Origin: Sulfurimonas sp.
Lineage (GTDB): Bacteria; Campylobacterota; Campylobacteria; Campylobacterales; Sulfurimonadaceae
Length of the DNA: 10,067 nt
Reading direction: 5' to 3'
NCBI GenBank assembly: GCA_022712845.1
Contig: JAFLJV010000247.1
Location: 1-10,067, forward strand
The notes under the pieces are model-generated. The model was given only the letters and a program-made list of their open reading frames with translations. It did not search any database and was not told the origin of the DNA. A program made the translations under genes and the position numbers. Shown piece by piece: positions 1-5,855 of the stretch (position 1 is the stretch's first letter; each line of letters starts with the position of its first letter).

Positions 1-1
1 A

Positions 2-178
2 GCAGTAAAAATTGTTGGAATGATTCATGGTGTATTATTTATAATATTTTTATACCTTGGTGTTAAGGCTTGGATAACTGCAAAATGGTCCCTATATCAA
101 ACTATAATATTTTTTATAGCTTCTCTACTTCCATTTGGAACCTTTTTTACAAAAAATAAAATAAAATCTTATGAATAA
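2..178 (+). CDS. DUF3817-type small membrane protein, 3' end only
   Basis: The reading frame enters from the left edge and ends at the TAA at 176-178, giving 58 visible residues. The fragment begins AVKIVGMIHGVLFIIFLYLG and has a second hydrophobic stretch ending in LLPFGTFFTKNK. The pattern of a G..HG.LF helix followed by a helix ending in PFGTF is what I know from DUF3817 (YdzA-like) integral membrane proteins, which are about 90-110 residues long. Probably the last half to two thirds of the protein is present. The function of the family is unknown. The start and promoter lie outside the window, and no hairpin follows the stop. Family assignment is by pattern recognition only. Confidence 0.7.
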   Translation, partial: AVKIVGMIHGVLFIIFLYLGVKAWITAKWSLYQTIIFFIASLLPFGTFFTKNKIKSYE

Positions 179-208
179 TAAAAGTATAATTTTGATAGAA
201 TCATTTAT

Positions 209-214
209 TATAAT
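209..214 (+). promoter_or_regulatory. possible -10 box for the 239 gene
   Basis: A perfect TATAAT lies 24 bases before the ATG at 239, in a T/A-rich leader. Another TATAAT occurs at 185-190. Neither has a good -35 at the usual distance, which is common in Campylobacterota sigma-70 promoters. AT-rich DNA yields such hexamers by chance, so this is weak support. Confidence 0.3.
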
Positions 215-238
215 TAAAAATATAAGGAATCTTTACAC

Positions 239-535
239 ATGATTGCTGGAATGTACGAACAAGATTTTATAGCATATATGATTTTTGGATTAATTCTTAA
301 TTTTTCTTTTTCAATATTTTTTGGTGTTTATCTTAGTAAAAATATTGGTATGCAAGAAATGATAGAGTCTAAAGGTGATAAAGAACAATCATTTCTTATT
401 AGCGTAAGTCTATTTATCCCTTTTGCAAAAATGCTTATCACTCTTTATAGGGTTACTATTTTACAACTATATTTTCTTAATAAAGGTTATTCTCATAAAG
501 AATTTTGGGTCTATATGACCACAAGTCGTGCATAA
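239..535 (+). CDS. hypothetical two-helix membrane protein (98 aa)
   Basis: I do not recognise the family. The protein has two hydrophobic segments, about residues 11-33 and 52-80, joined by a charged loop (MQEMIESKGDKEQS). It ends in a short polar tail rich in K, Y and W. No Cys lipobox or catalytic motif is visible. The start at 239 is supported by an AAGGA Shine-Dalgarno at 224-228, about 10 bases upstream; a second ATG at codon 5 has no better site. The stop TAA at 533-535 is directly followed by the ATG of the next small gene, so the two are almost certainly co-transcribed and possibly translated by re-initiation. It may act with that protein in the inner membrane, but this is inference. 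Confidence 0.7.
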   Translation: MIAGMYEQDFIAYMIFGLILNFSFSIFFGVYLSKNIGMQEMIESKGDKEQSFLISVSLFIPFAKMLITLYRVTILQLYFLNKGYSHKEFWVYMTTSRA

Positions 536-703
536 ATGAAAGAGTTTAAGTTAAAACTTATACTTACTATTTTAACTGGTGTAGTTTTTTCATTTATATT
601 TATATTACTCGCTTTTGTCTTACCAATAAATAGTTACAAAGTATTTTCAGAAAAAAAATCTGCCAATATACTGGAAGAAGTTTCCAGATCTATGAATAAA
701 TAA
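536..703 (+). CDS. hypothetical single-helix small membrane protein (55 aa)
   Basis: A 55-codon frame starts with the ATG at 536-538, directly after the TAA of the preceding gene and in the same frame. It ends at the TAA at 701-703. The product has a short basic N-terminus (MKEFKLK), one hydrophobic helix at about residues 8-31 ending LAFVLPINSY, and a polar C-terminal tail of about 24 residues (SEKKSANILEEVSRSMNK). The expected topology is a single-pass inner membrane protein or an uncleaved signal anchor. There is no clear Shine-Dalgarno before the ATG, so translation probably depends on ribosomes ending the upstream gene. No family is recognised. The organised helix-plus-tail pattern and tight packing argue for a real gene rather than a chance frame. 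Confidence 0.6.
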   Translation: MKEFKLKLILTILTGVVFSFIFILLAFVLPINSYKVFSEKKSANILEEVSRSMNK

Positions 704-705
704 TC

Positions 706-1212
706 TTAAAGAGAATTTTTAACTTGTATTAAATTCATTGTTTCATATGCACAAAGCGGATTTAATTTTACAGCTGATATCTCTAAAGCTTTAACACAAA
801 TTCTTAAATAATCTAAATCTTCCTCTTTCATTAACTCTTCTAATAATATCTTTGCATCTTTAATTCTAAGGTTTCTAGCAACACCTAAATTTTTATGAGC
901 TAAATCTCTAATTTTTGAATAATCTAAACCTACATTTTCATATTCTGCTTGTTTTAATTCTTGAATATATTTATAAAAAGTTATTTTAGATTTTAAAATT
1001 TGAATCACATAATCTTCAAGAAGTTGATTTATAACATCTTTATCAAGACAAAGTTCGTCTATAGCTTCATTAATATTATGATTATAATGTGACACTTTTA
1101 ATTGATTAAGATTATTTTTAAGAAAAGTGTCTCCCTCATTTAAAAGAGTATCTATGGAGCATCGTAGCTCAGCGTTTACAGGTTTTCTTTTATTATCATA
1201 AAAATTTTTCAT
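706..1212 (-). CDS. Hpt-like (histidine phosphotransfer) helical protein (168 aa)
   Basis: This is an all-helical, soluble-looking protein with no signal peptide or membrane segment. Residues 104-116 read LAHKNLGVARNLR and continue into I117. This resembles the Hpt core AHxLKGxAxNLxI, in which the His accepts a phosphoryl group in two-component phosphorelays; H106 would be that residue. The preceding stretch (IDELCLDKDVINQLLEDYVIQIL, about 51-73) and the following helix (AKILLEELMKEEDLDYL) also fit an Hpt four-helix bundle. One oddity is that the Lys usual at H+3 is replaced by Leu (HKNLG rather than HxLKG), so phosphotransfer activity is uncertain. No kinase or receiver gene is adjacent. The start at 1212 has no strong Shine-Dalgarno. 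The stop lies 2 bases from the stop of the convergent 55-residue gene. The gene call is firm and the domain call moderate. Confidence 0.65.
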   Translation of the reverse strand: MKNFYDNKRKPVNAELRCSIDTLLNEGDTFLKNNLNQLKVSHYNHNINEAIDELCLDKDVINQLLEDYVIQILKSKITFYKYIQELKQAEYENVGLDYSKIRDLAHKNLGVARNLRIKDAKILLEELMKEEDLDYLRICVKALEISAVKLNPLCAYETMNLIQVKNSL

Positions 1213-1234
1213 AAAATAAGTATATCATAATAAT

Positions 1235-1240
1235 ATTATA
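1235..1240 (-). promoter_or_regulatory. possible -10 box for the Hpt-like gene
   Basis: On the minus strand this reads TATAAT, 22 bases before the start codon at 1212 and preceded by TTTG. No convincing -35 is visible. It lies downstream of the htpG hairpin at 1276-1301, so it would give the Hpt-like gene its own transcript. Confidence 0.35.
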
Positions 1241-1275
1241 CAAATTACAAATAATATTAAAAAATCTTATATTTT

Positions 1276-1301
1276 TAACGGATGTTATAAAACATCCGTT
1301 A
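1276..1301 (-). terminator. hairpin after htpG, probable terminator or 3' stabiliser
   Basis: AACGGATGTT at 1277-1286 and AACATCCGTT at 1291-1300 form a perfect 10-bp inverted repeat around an ATAA loop. One more A-T pair (1276 with 1301) extends it. It begins about 10 bases after the htpG stop. Read on the minus strand it is followed by AAAAAT and not by a U tract, so it is not a textbook intrinsic terminator. A T-run appears only about 10 bases further on. The GC-containing stem stands out in this AT-rich DNA, so a role at the htpG 3' end is likely. Confidence 0.6.
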
Positions 1302-1310
1302 TTTATACAT

Positions 1311-3203
1311 TTAAATTGCTTTAGAAATAATTCTATTTAATCTTGAAATAAAGCCAGCTGTATCAGTTAGTTCAATACCATCGTATAATTTTGCTTGATC
1401 TAACAACACATGAGCAGCATCATTAACAAGATTTTGATCAACAGAATCTTTTAATTTAATAATAAGTTCATGTTTTGGATTGATTTGTAAAATTGGTGCT
1501 GGAGCTGGTGCATCAGTATCTTGTCCCATTTGTTTCATCATTTGAGCCATCATATAAGCTGGATCTTCTTTATCTTCTTTTAGTTTAACTGGAGAATCAA
1601 CAAGATCAGATGTAGTCTCAACTGATTTTACAACATCACCAAGTGCGTCTTTAAACTCTTTTGCTAAACCTTCATAAGTTTTTGCAACTTCTTTTTCAGC
1701 TTTTTTCTCTTCTTCAGTTTCTTCAAATTTTGCATCAGCAACTTGAACTAATTTAAAATCTTTATATTCAGTTACCATTGGAAAAATTATAGTGTCAACT
1801 TCTTCATTTAAAACAAGAACATTTATACCTTTTGCTTTAAATCTCTCTAAAGAAGGTGAATTTTTAAGCATTGAAAGTGAAGCTTTACCAGTGATATAAT
1901 ATATCTCTTTTTTCTCTTCATCAATATTTTTAACAAAATCTTCAATCATAACTGTTTCATCAGAGTTAATTGTATTAAATTGCATTAACTCTAAAATTTT
2001 CTCACGATTATCGAAATCATTATAAAGACCCTCTTTTAACACATTTCCAAATTCAGCATAAAAAGTGTTATATTTTTCTTTATCTTTTTTAGCCATTTTA
2101 GAAAGCTCTGAAAGTACTTTTTTAACAGATGTTTTTTTGATTTTATCCATAGTTGGATTTGATTGTAAAATCTCACGAGATACATTTAATGGTAAATCTT
2201 TAGAATCAATCACACCGCGTAAAAATCTTAAATAAGTTGGCATCAACTCTTTTTCATCATCAGTGATAAATACACGGTTGATGTAAAGTTTAATTCCTGT
2301 TTGATAATCAACACGAAACATATCCATAGGAGCTTTTGAAGGTATATAAAAAAGTGTAGTATATTCAACTGCACCCTCAGCTTTGTTATGAATCCAACTT
2401 AATGGCTCTTCTGATGAGTGAGCGATAGAGCTATAAAAATCTTTATATTCATCATCAGTTACATCTTTTTTAGCAATAGTCCAAAGTGCATTTGCTTTGT
2501 TAATTTGCTCATTTACGATATCTGTTCTACTTGGCTCAATCTCTTTGTCATCATCATCTTTAACTGCTGCTACAAAGTTTTCTTTATCCATAAAAATAGG
2601 AAAAGGGATATGATTAGAGTATTTTTTAATTATGCTATCAACTCTATGAGCTTCTAAAAATTCACTCTCATCATCTTTTAAATGCATAACAATAGTAGTT
2701 CCATGACCTTCTGTTGTAGCTTCTTCTAATTCAAAAGAACCATCACCAGTACTAGTCCATAAAAATGCTTCACTTTCGCCAGCTTTTTTAGTTGTTACTT
2801 CAACTTTATCAGCAACCATAAAACAAGCATAAAAACCAACACCAAACTGACCAATAAGGTTAGAATCTTCTTTTTGATCACCAGTTAAATTTTCTAAAAA
2901 TGCTTTAGTACCTGATTTTGCGATAGTACCAAGATTATTCATTAAATCTTCTTCGTTCATTCCGATACCAGAATCTTTGATAGTTAATGTTTTAGCTTCA
3001 CTATCAGCAATAATATCTATACGTGGTGCAAAAATTACATCTTTATATTTGTCATCTGTAAGAACTAACATATTTAACTTATCAAGTGCATCTGATGCAT
3101 TTGAAACTAACTCACGAAGAAAAATCTCTTTATTTGAATAGAGTGAGTGAATCATTAAGTTTAGTATTTGATTTGCTTCTGTTTGAAACTGATGTTTTGC
3201 CAT
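1311..3203 (-). CDS. htpG: HtpG, Hsp90-family molecular chaperone
   Basis: This is a full-length bacterial Hsp90 of 630 residues, the usual size. It is an ATP-dependent cytoplasmic homodimeric chaperone that remodels client proteins late in folding, often with DnaK. The N-terminal Bergerat ATPase domain is intact: ELVSNASDA with E31, N35 and D38, KDSGIGM with D77, and the lid glycines GQFGVGFY at 118-125. The middle domain (about 230-500) keeps LPLNVSREILQ, whose R343 matches the arginine that contacts the ATP gamma-phosphate. The C-terminal dimerisation domain runs from about 510 to 630 and includes a Met-rich helix near 553-560 and an Ala/Pro stretch (DAPAPAPI). The ATG at 3203 is preceded by AGGAT at 3211-3215, 7 bases away. 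It is a single gene, with a hairpin after the stop and a divergent operon upstream. No defect is seen. Confidence 0.98.
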   Translation of the reverse strand: MAKHQFQTEANQILNLMIHSLYSNKEIFLRELVSNASDALDKLNMLVLTDDKYKDVIFAPRIDIIADSEAKTLTIKDSGIGMNEEDLMNNLGTIAKSGTKAFLENLTGDQKEDSNLIGQFGVGFYACFMVADKVEVTTKKAGESEAFLWTSTGDGSFELEEATTEGHGTTIVMHLKDDESEFLEAHRVDSIIKKYSNHIPFPIFMDKENFVAAVKDDDDKEIEPSRTDIVNEQINKANALWTIAKKDVTDDEYKDFYSSIAHSSEEPLSWIHNKAEGAVEYTTLFYIPSKAPMDMFRVDYQTGIKLYINRVFITDDEKELMPTYLRFLRGVIDSKDLPLNVSREILQSNPTMDKIKKTSVKKVLSELSKMAKKDKEKYNTFYAEFGNVLKEGLYNDFDNREKILELMQFNTINSDETVMIEDFVKNIDEEKKEIYYITGKASLSMLKNSPSLERFKAKGINVLVLNEEVDTIIFPMVTEYKDFKLVQVADAKFEETEEEKKAEKEVAKTYEGLAKEFKDALGDVVKSVETTSDLVDSPVKLKEDKEDPAYMMAQMMKQMGQDTDAPAPAPILQINPKHELIIKLKDSVDQNLVNDAAHVLLDQAKLYDGIELTDTAGFISRLNRIISKAI

Positions 3204-3230
3204 TTTGTGTATCCTGTTATTTAAATAATT

Positions 3231-3236
3231 TTTATA
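3231..3236 (-). promoter_or_regulatory. possible -10 box of the htpG promoter
   Basis: On the minus strand this reads TATAAA, 27 bases before the htpG ATG, with a T-run (TTTTTTTGC) upstream. T-rich periodic DNA upstream of the -10 is typical of Campylobacterota sigma-70 promoters. No -35 consensus is seen, and I found no CIRCE or HAIR heat-shock operator overlapping it. Confidence 0.35.
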
Positions 3237-3288
3237 AGTTTAGCAAAAAAAGGTTAATAATGAAATAGCTATCAAGTTACATGAGTCT

Positions 3289-3316
3289 ATATGACTAAAT
3301 ATAGTTTAGTCGATAT
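3289..3316. promoter_or_regulatory. inverted repeat in the divergent promoter region, candidate operator
   Basis: GACTAAA at 3293-3299 and TTTAGTC at 3305-3311 are a perfect 7-bp inverted repeat around a 5-base spacer (TATAG). Outside it, ATAT at 3289-3292 pairs with ATAT at 3313-3316 across a single extra G. A further AGTC at 3284-3287 faces GACT at 3293-3296 across TATAT, so three AGTC/GACT half-sites are clustered. The element ends about 20 bases before the -10 of the + operon, touching its expected -35 region, and lies about 50-80 bases upstream of the htpG -10. It could be an operator for either gene. No U tract follows on either strand, so a terminator is unlikely. I cannot name the regulator. 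Confidence 0.5.
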
Positions 3317-3333
3317 CTTGTTTAAGGTGTTTT

Positions 3334-3342
3334 TGCTACAAT
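3334..3342 (+). promoter_or_regulatory. extended -10 promoter for the 3349 operon
   Basis: TGCTACAAT is an extended -10 (TGn followed by TACAAT at 3337-3342) preceded by a T-run. The usual distance to the transcription start puts it at about 3348-3350, which coincides with the ATG at 3349. No good -35 is seen. The position implies a leaderless transcript for the downstream gene. Confidence 0.5.
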
Positions 3343-3348
3343 ATTCAA

Positions 3349-3693
3349 ATGCAAAATGATTTTATAGATATGATAGAACCAACTCCAGTATTAAAATCTA
3401 AAAAATGTAAAATAATCTCACTTATATTAAATCTATTTTTACAATACTCCATTTATATACTAGGCTTAATAACTTGGTTTTTATATGATTATTTTATAGC
3501 TGGAGCAATTTTTTTATTAAGTTATATCGTAATTGGCATAATACGAGCAAAATTAAGAAATAGTGTTATTCCAGCAAAACAGAGAGAGTATCATTATAAC
3601 GATAAAAGTATAGCGGATTGGTATACAGCAAAAGAGTTATGTTATGAAAATGAAAATGAAAATGAAAATTTACCAGAGAAAGAAGTTAAATGA
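3349..3693 (+). CDS. hypothetical two-helix membrane protein (114 aa)
   Basis: No family is recognised. It has a short polar N-terminus (MQNDFIDMIEPTPVLKSKK), two hydrophobic helices at about residues 22-45 and 47-66 separated by a very short turn, then a cytoplasmic-looking basic segment (RAKLRNSVIPAKQREY). The tail holds an acidic run of alternating Glu and Asn (ENENENEN, about 100-107). No catalytic motif is visible. The ATG has no Shine-Dalgarno at normal distance, and a promoter -10 sits only 6 bases upstream, so leaderless translation is likely. The next ATG, at codon 8, has no better site. The stop overlaps the start of the M48 protease gene (ATGA at 3690-3693), so the two are translationally coupled. 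The protein may be a membrane partner of that protease, by context only. Confidence 0.75.
   Translation: MQNDFIDMIEPTPVLKSKKCKIISLILNLFLQYSIYILGLITWFLYDYFIAGAIFLLSYIVIGIIRAKLRNSVIPAKQREYHYNDKSIADWYTAKELCYENENENENLPEKEVK
3646..3669 (+). repeat. hexanucleotide microsatellite (GAAAAT)x4
   Basis: Four perfect tandem copies of GAAAAT lie near the 3' end of the 114-residue membrane protein gene and encode Glu-Asn four times. Because the unit is six bases, copy-number change would lengthen or shorten the acidic tail by two residues per unit without shifting the frame. Confidence 0.85.
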
Positions 3694-4487
3694 AAACAAT
3701 AACTTTACTAATATCTCTTATTTTATTTACTGGATGTATTTATGAAAGTAGTACGGGAGTTGGTTCTGTTGGTGTTGAGAGAAAACAACTTCTTTTAGTC
3801 TCATCAGAGATTATGAATGAAGGTGCTATAAGTGCATATACAAAAATACTCCAAGAAGCGAAAAAAAAAGATATTTTAAATAAAGATAAAAAACAATTAT
3901 CTCGTCTTAGAACTATATCATCTCGTCTTATTAAACAAACATATATTTTTAGAAAAGATGCTCCAGATTGGAAATGGGAAGTAAATTTAATCACTTCAGA
4001 TGCTTTAAATGCTTGGTGTATGCCTGGTGGAAAAATTGTATTTTATACAGGCATTATTGATAAACTAGAGTTAAGTGAAGATGAAATAGCAGCTATTATG
4101 GGACACGAAATAGCTCACGCTTTAAGAGAACATGCAAGAGAAAGAAGTTCACAAGGAATGTTAACTCAAAGTGCATTTGGACTGAGTGCTCAACTTTTAG
4201 GAATAGATACAAAAGCAGTAGATTTGGCATCATGGGTAACAAATGTAGCTATCTTACTTCCAAATAACCGTTTTCAAGAAACAGAATCAGATCGCATTGG
4301 AGTTGAGCTTTCAGCTAGAGCAGGATACAATCCTCATGCAGCAGTTAATGTTTGGAAAAAAATGAAAAAAATCTCAAATAAAAATCCACCTGAATTTTTA
4401 AGTACTCATCCATCACATGACACACGCATAGATGATTTACAAATCTATGCAAAGCGTGTTAAAAATTTATATAAAACTAAAAATTAA
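3690..4487 (+). CDS. M48-family zinc metalloprotease, outer-envelope lipoprotein
   Basis: This is a 265-residue protein with a lipoprotein signal. The hydrophobic N-terminus ends in the lipobox FTGC, so Cys16 would be lipidated after signal peptidase II cleavage. The catalytic motif is HEIAH at 139-143 within IMGHEIAHALREHARE: H139 and H143 bind zinc and E140 is the general base. ETESD at 197-201 supplies the third zinc ligand, E197, with D201 the conserved Asp. The C-terminal THPSHDTRI (239-247) is typical of the LoiP/YcaL-like group of M48 lipoproteins, which sit in the periplasm and take part in outer-membrane protein quality control. Size and domain order are normal. The ATG overlaps the upstream stop (ATGA), and AGAGAAAGAAG lies upstream as a purine-rich ribosome site. 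It converges with the DUF1501 gene, with 12 bases between the stops. Confidence 0.93.
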   Translation: MKTITLLISLILFTGCIYESSTGVGSVGVERKQLLLVSSEIMNEGAISAYTKILQEAKKKDILNKDKKQLSRLRTISSRLIKQTYIFRKDAPDWKWEVNLITSDALNAWCMPGGKIVFYTGIIDKLELSEDEIAAIMGHEIAHALREHARERSSQGMLTQSAFGLSAQLLGIDTKAVDLASWVTNVAILLPNNRFQETESDRIGVELSARAGYNPHAAVNVWKKMKKISNKNPPEFLSTHPSHDTRIDDLQIYAKRVKNLYKTKN

Positions 4488-4499
4488 ATCTATAATAAT

Positions 4500-5855
4500 T
4501 TAACTTAACAATCCAGCTTCAATAGGTTTAAAACCACCAGTAAGATATTCAGGGTTTTGTATTCCATAGATTTTATATAGCGTAGCTGCTATACTATATG
4601 GCTCAAACCAATATGAATCATCTTTTGGTTTAAGAAAAAGCCTATTTATTTCACCAGTTTTTTCTAGTTTTGTTTCACCAACTACTCCAACATAATTAAA
4701 ATAATTTTTTCCACCAAAAAGATAAAAATTTTGTAAATTACCATGGTCCCAACCAAGTGAACTATTTAAGTTTACATTTCTTCCAAAATCACCCCAAACC
4801 ATAATATTAATATTGTTTTCTTTACCTTCTGCTTTTATATGTTCAAGTGCTACCTTCAGTGTTTCAAAAAGATCATTCATTCTAGTTCTATAATCTAATG
4901 CATCACTATGATCATCCCAACCACCAAGACCACCACTTCCTAATGAAATCATTTTTGTATCTGCATTATTAGATAAGATTTTTATTGCATTACCAAGTCT
5001 TTTAGCTATAGTATTGTTTGGGTATTCTATACCATCTGGAATAGCTACACTTTTTAAAGAACTTATAAAAGCATCCAGTTCAACACGCTTAGAAAAACCA
5101 TCTTTAATTTTACCTTCACTATTTATAGATTGTGCAAGTGCATCCATATCAGCATCAATTACTGGGAGATTACTACTATAGTTATCTTGGGCACGCTCAT
5201 CCCTATTATAGTAATACCATGAATTAAGACTTTTACGCTCATATGTATTATCTAAACTTGAGCTAAATGAAGTTGGTTTTAAATAACTCTTTAAAATAAA
5301 GTCTTCTGCATTAAAAAATGTACTATCACCCTCCATACTCAAAAATGGTAATTTTGTATTTTCATTAACCATACCATTTTGATACAGAGTATTTGCTATA
5401 TTAGCAAATATACCATTTGTAGCATTATTATTATGTAATCCTCGCTGATTTTGTGAAACACATAATCCATGAGAACGATTTCCTTCATCATCACGTAATT
5501 TACTATAACATGTTCGAAAAATATTCATATCTCCACTTGCAATCATCTCTTCCATTATAGAACCACCAGCTTCTTGCCAAAAGTTATTTTGAGTTGGTGT
5601 TATTCTATTTGAAAAATAGTTATAATAGTTACTTTGAGATTCAAGTTTTATATCTTCAATATTAGTTAAATTACCAGCTAGTTCTGATGGGCCACCATAT
5701 AAAAAGAGCATAATAGTTTGTGCATTATTTGCATTATATACATCTTCATCAAATACTACTTCATTAAAATTAACTGGTGCTGCCATCGCTTTATTTGAAA
5801 GTAATAGAGATGCTGCTGCAAAACTAAGACCTTTCATAAAATTTCTTCTATTCAT
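4500..5855 (-). CDS. DUF1501-family protein with Tat signal peptide
   Basis: This 451-residue protein opens with a twin-arginine signal, MNRRNFMKG followed by a hydrophobic Ala/Leu stretch and an AMA-A site near residues 23-26. It should therefore be exported folded by the Tat system to the periplasm or beyond. DUF1501 motifs appear in order: FLYGGPSE (51-58), SHG (128-130), GGLGGWDDHSD (308-318, matching the family's GxxDTHxxQ-like site), WGDFGRN (354-360, family EFGR) and GWDHGN (368-373, family DHG). The family is related to the sulfatase/alkaline phosphatase fold, but its reaction is unknown. The Asp, His and Arg residues look intact apart from the family's Glu in EFGR, which is Asp here. 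The ATG overlaps the stop of the DUF1800 gene (TAATG), with AAAAGG about 7 bases upstream, so translation is coupled. It is the last gene of the operon and no terminator hairpin is seen. Confidence 0.88.
   Translation of the reverse strand: MNRRNFMKGLSFAAASLLLSNKAMAAPVNFNEVVFDEDVYNANNAQTIMLFLYGGPSELAGNLTNIEDIKLESQSNYYNYFSNRITPTQNNFWQEAGGSIMEEMIASGDMNIFRTCYSKLRDDEGNRSHGLCVSQNQRGLHNNNATNGIFANIANTLYQNGMVNENTKLPFLSMEGDSTFFNAEDFILKSYLKPTSFSSSLDNTYERKSLNSWYYYNRDERAQDNYSSNLPVIDADMDALAQSINSEGKIKDGFSKRVELDAFISSLKSVAIPDGIEYPNNTIAKRLGNAIKILSNNADTKMISLGSGGLGGWDDHSDALDYRTRMNDLFETLKVALEHIKAEGKENNINIMVWGDFGRNVNLNSSLGWDHGNLQNFYLFGGKNYFNYVGVVGETKLEKTGEINRLFLKPKDDSYWFEPYSIAATLYKIYGIQNPEYLTGGFKPIEAGLLS

Noticed and set aside
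1213..1275. Small RNA or extra gene between the Hpt-like gene and htpG
   Set aside because: The stretch is short and extremely AT-rich; only a possible -10 box and the edge of the htpG hairpin are visible.
2418..2657. 79-codon open frame on the + strand
   Set aside because: It lies wholly inside htpG on the opposite strand and has no recognisable protein features; shadow of the real gene.
3086..3268. 60-codon open frame on the + strand
   Set aside because: It overlaps the htpG 5' end and its promoter region, with no ribosome site or family signal.
3271..3320. CIRCE or HAIR heat-shock operator upstream of htpG
   Set aside because: CAAG at 3273-3276 and CTTG at 3317-3320 face each other, but the spacing and flanks do not match HrcA or HspR consensus sites.
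3740..3994. 84-codon open frame on the minus strand
   Set aside because: It is antisense to the M48 lipoprotein gene, whose motifs and lipobox are intact.
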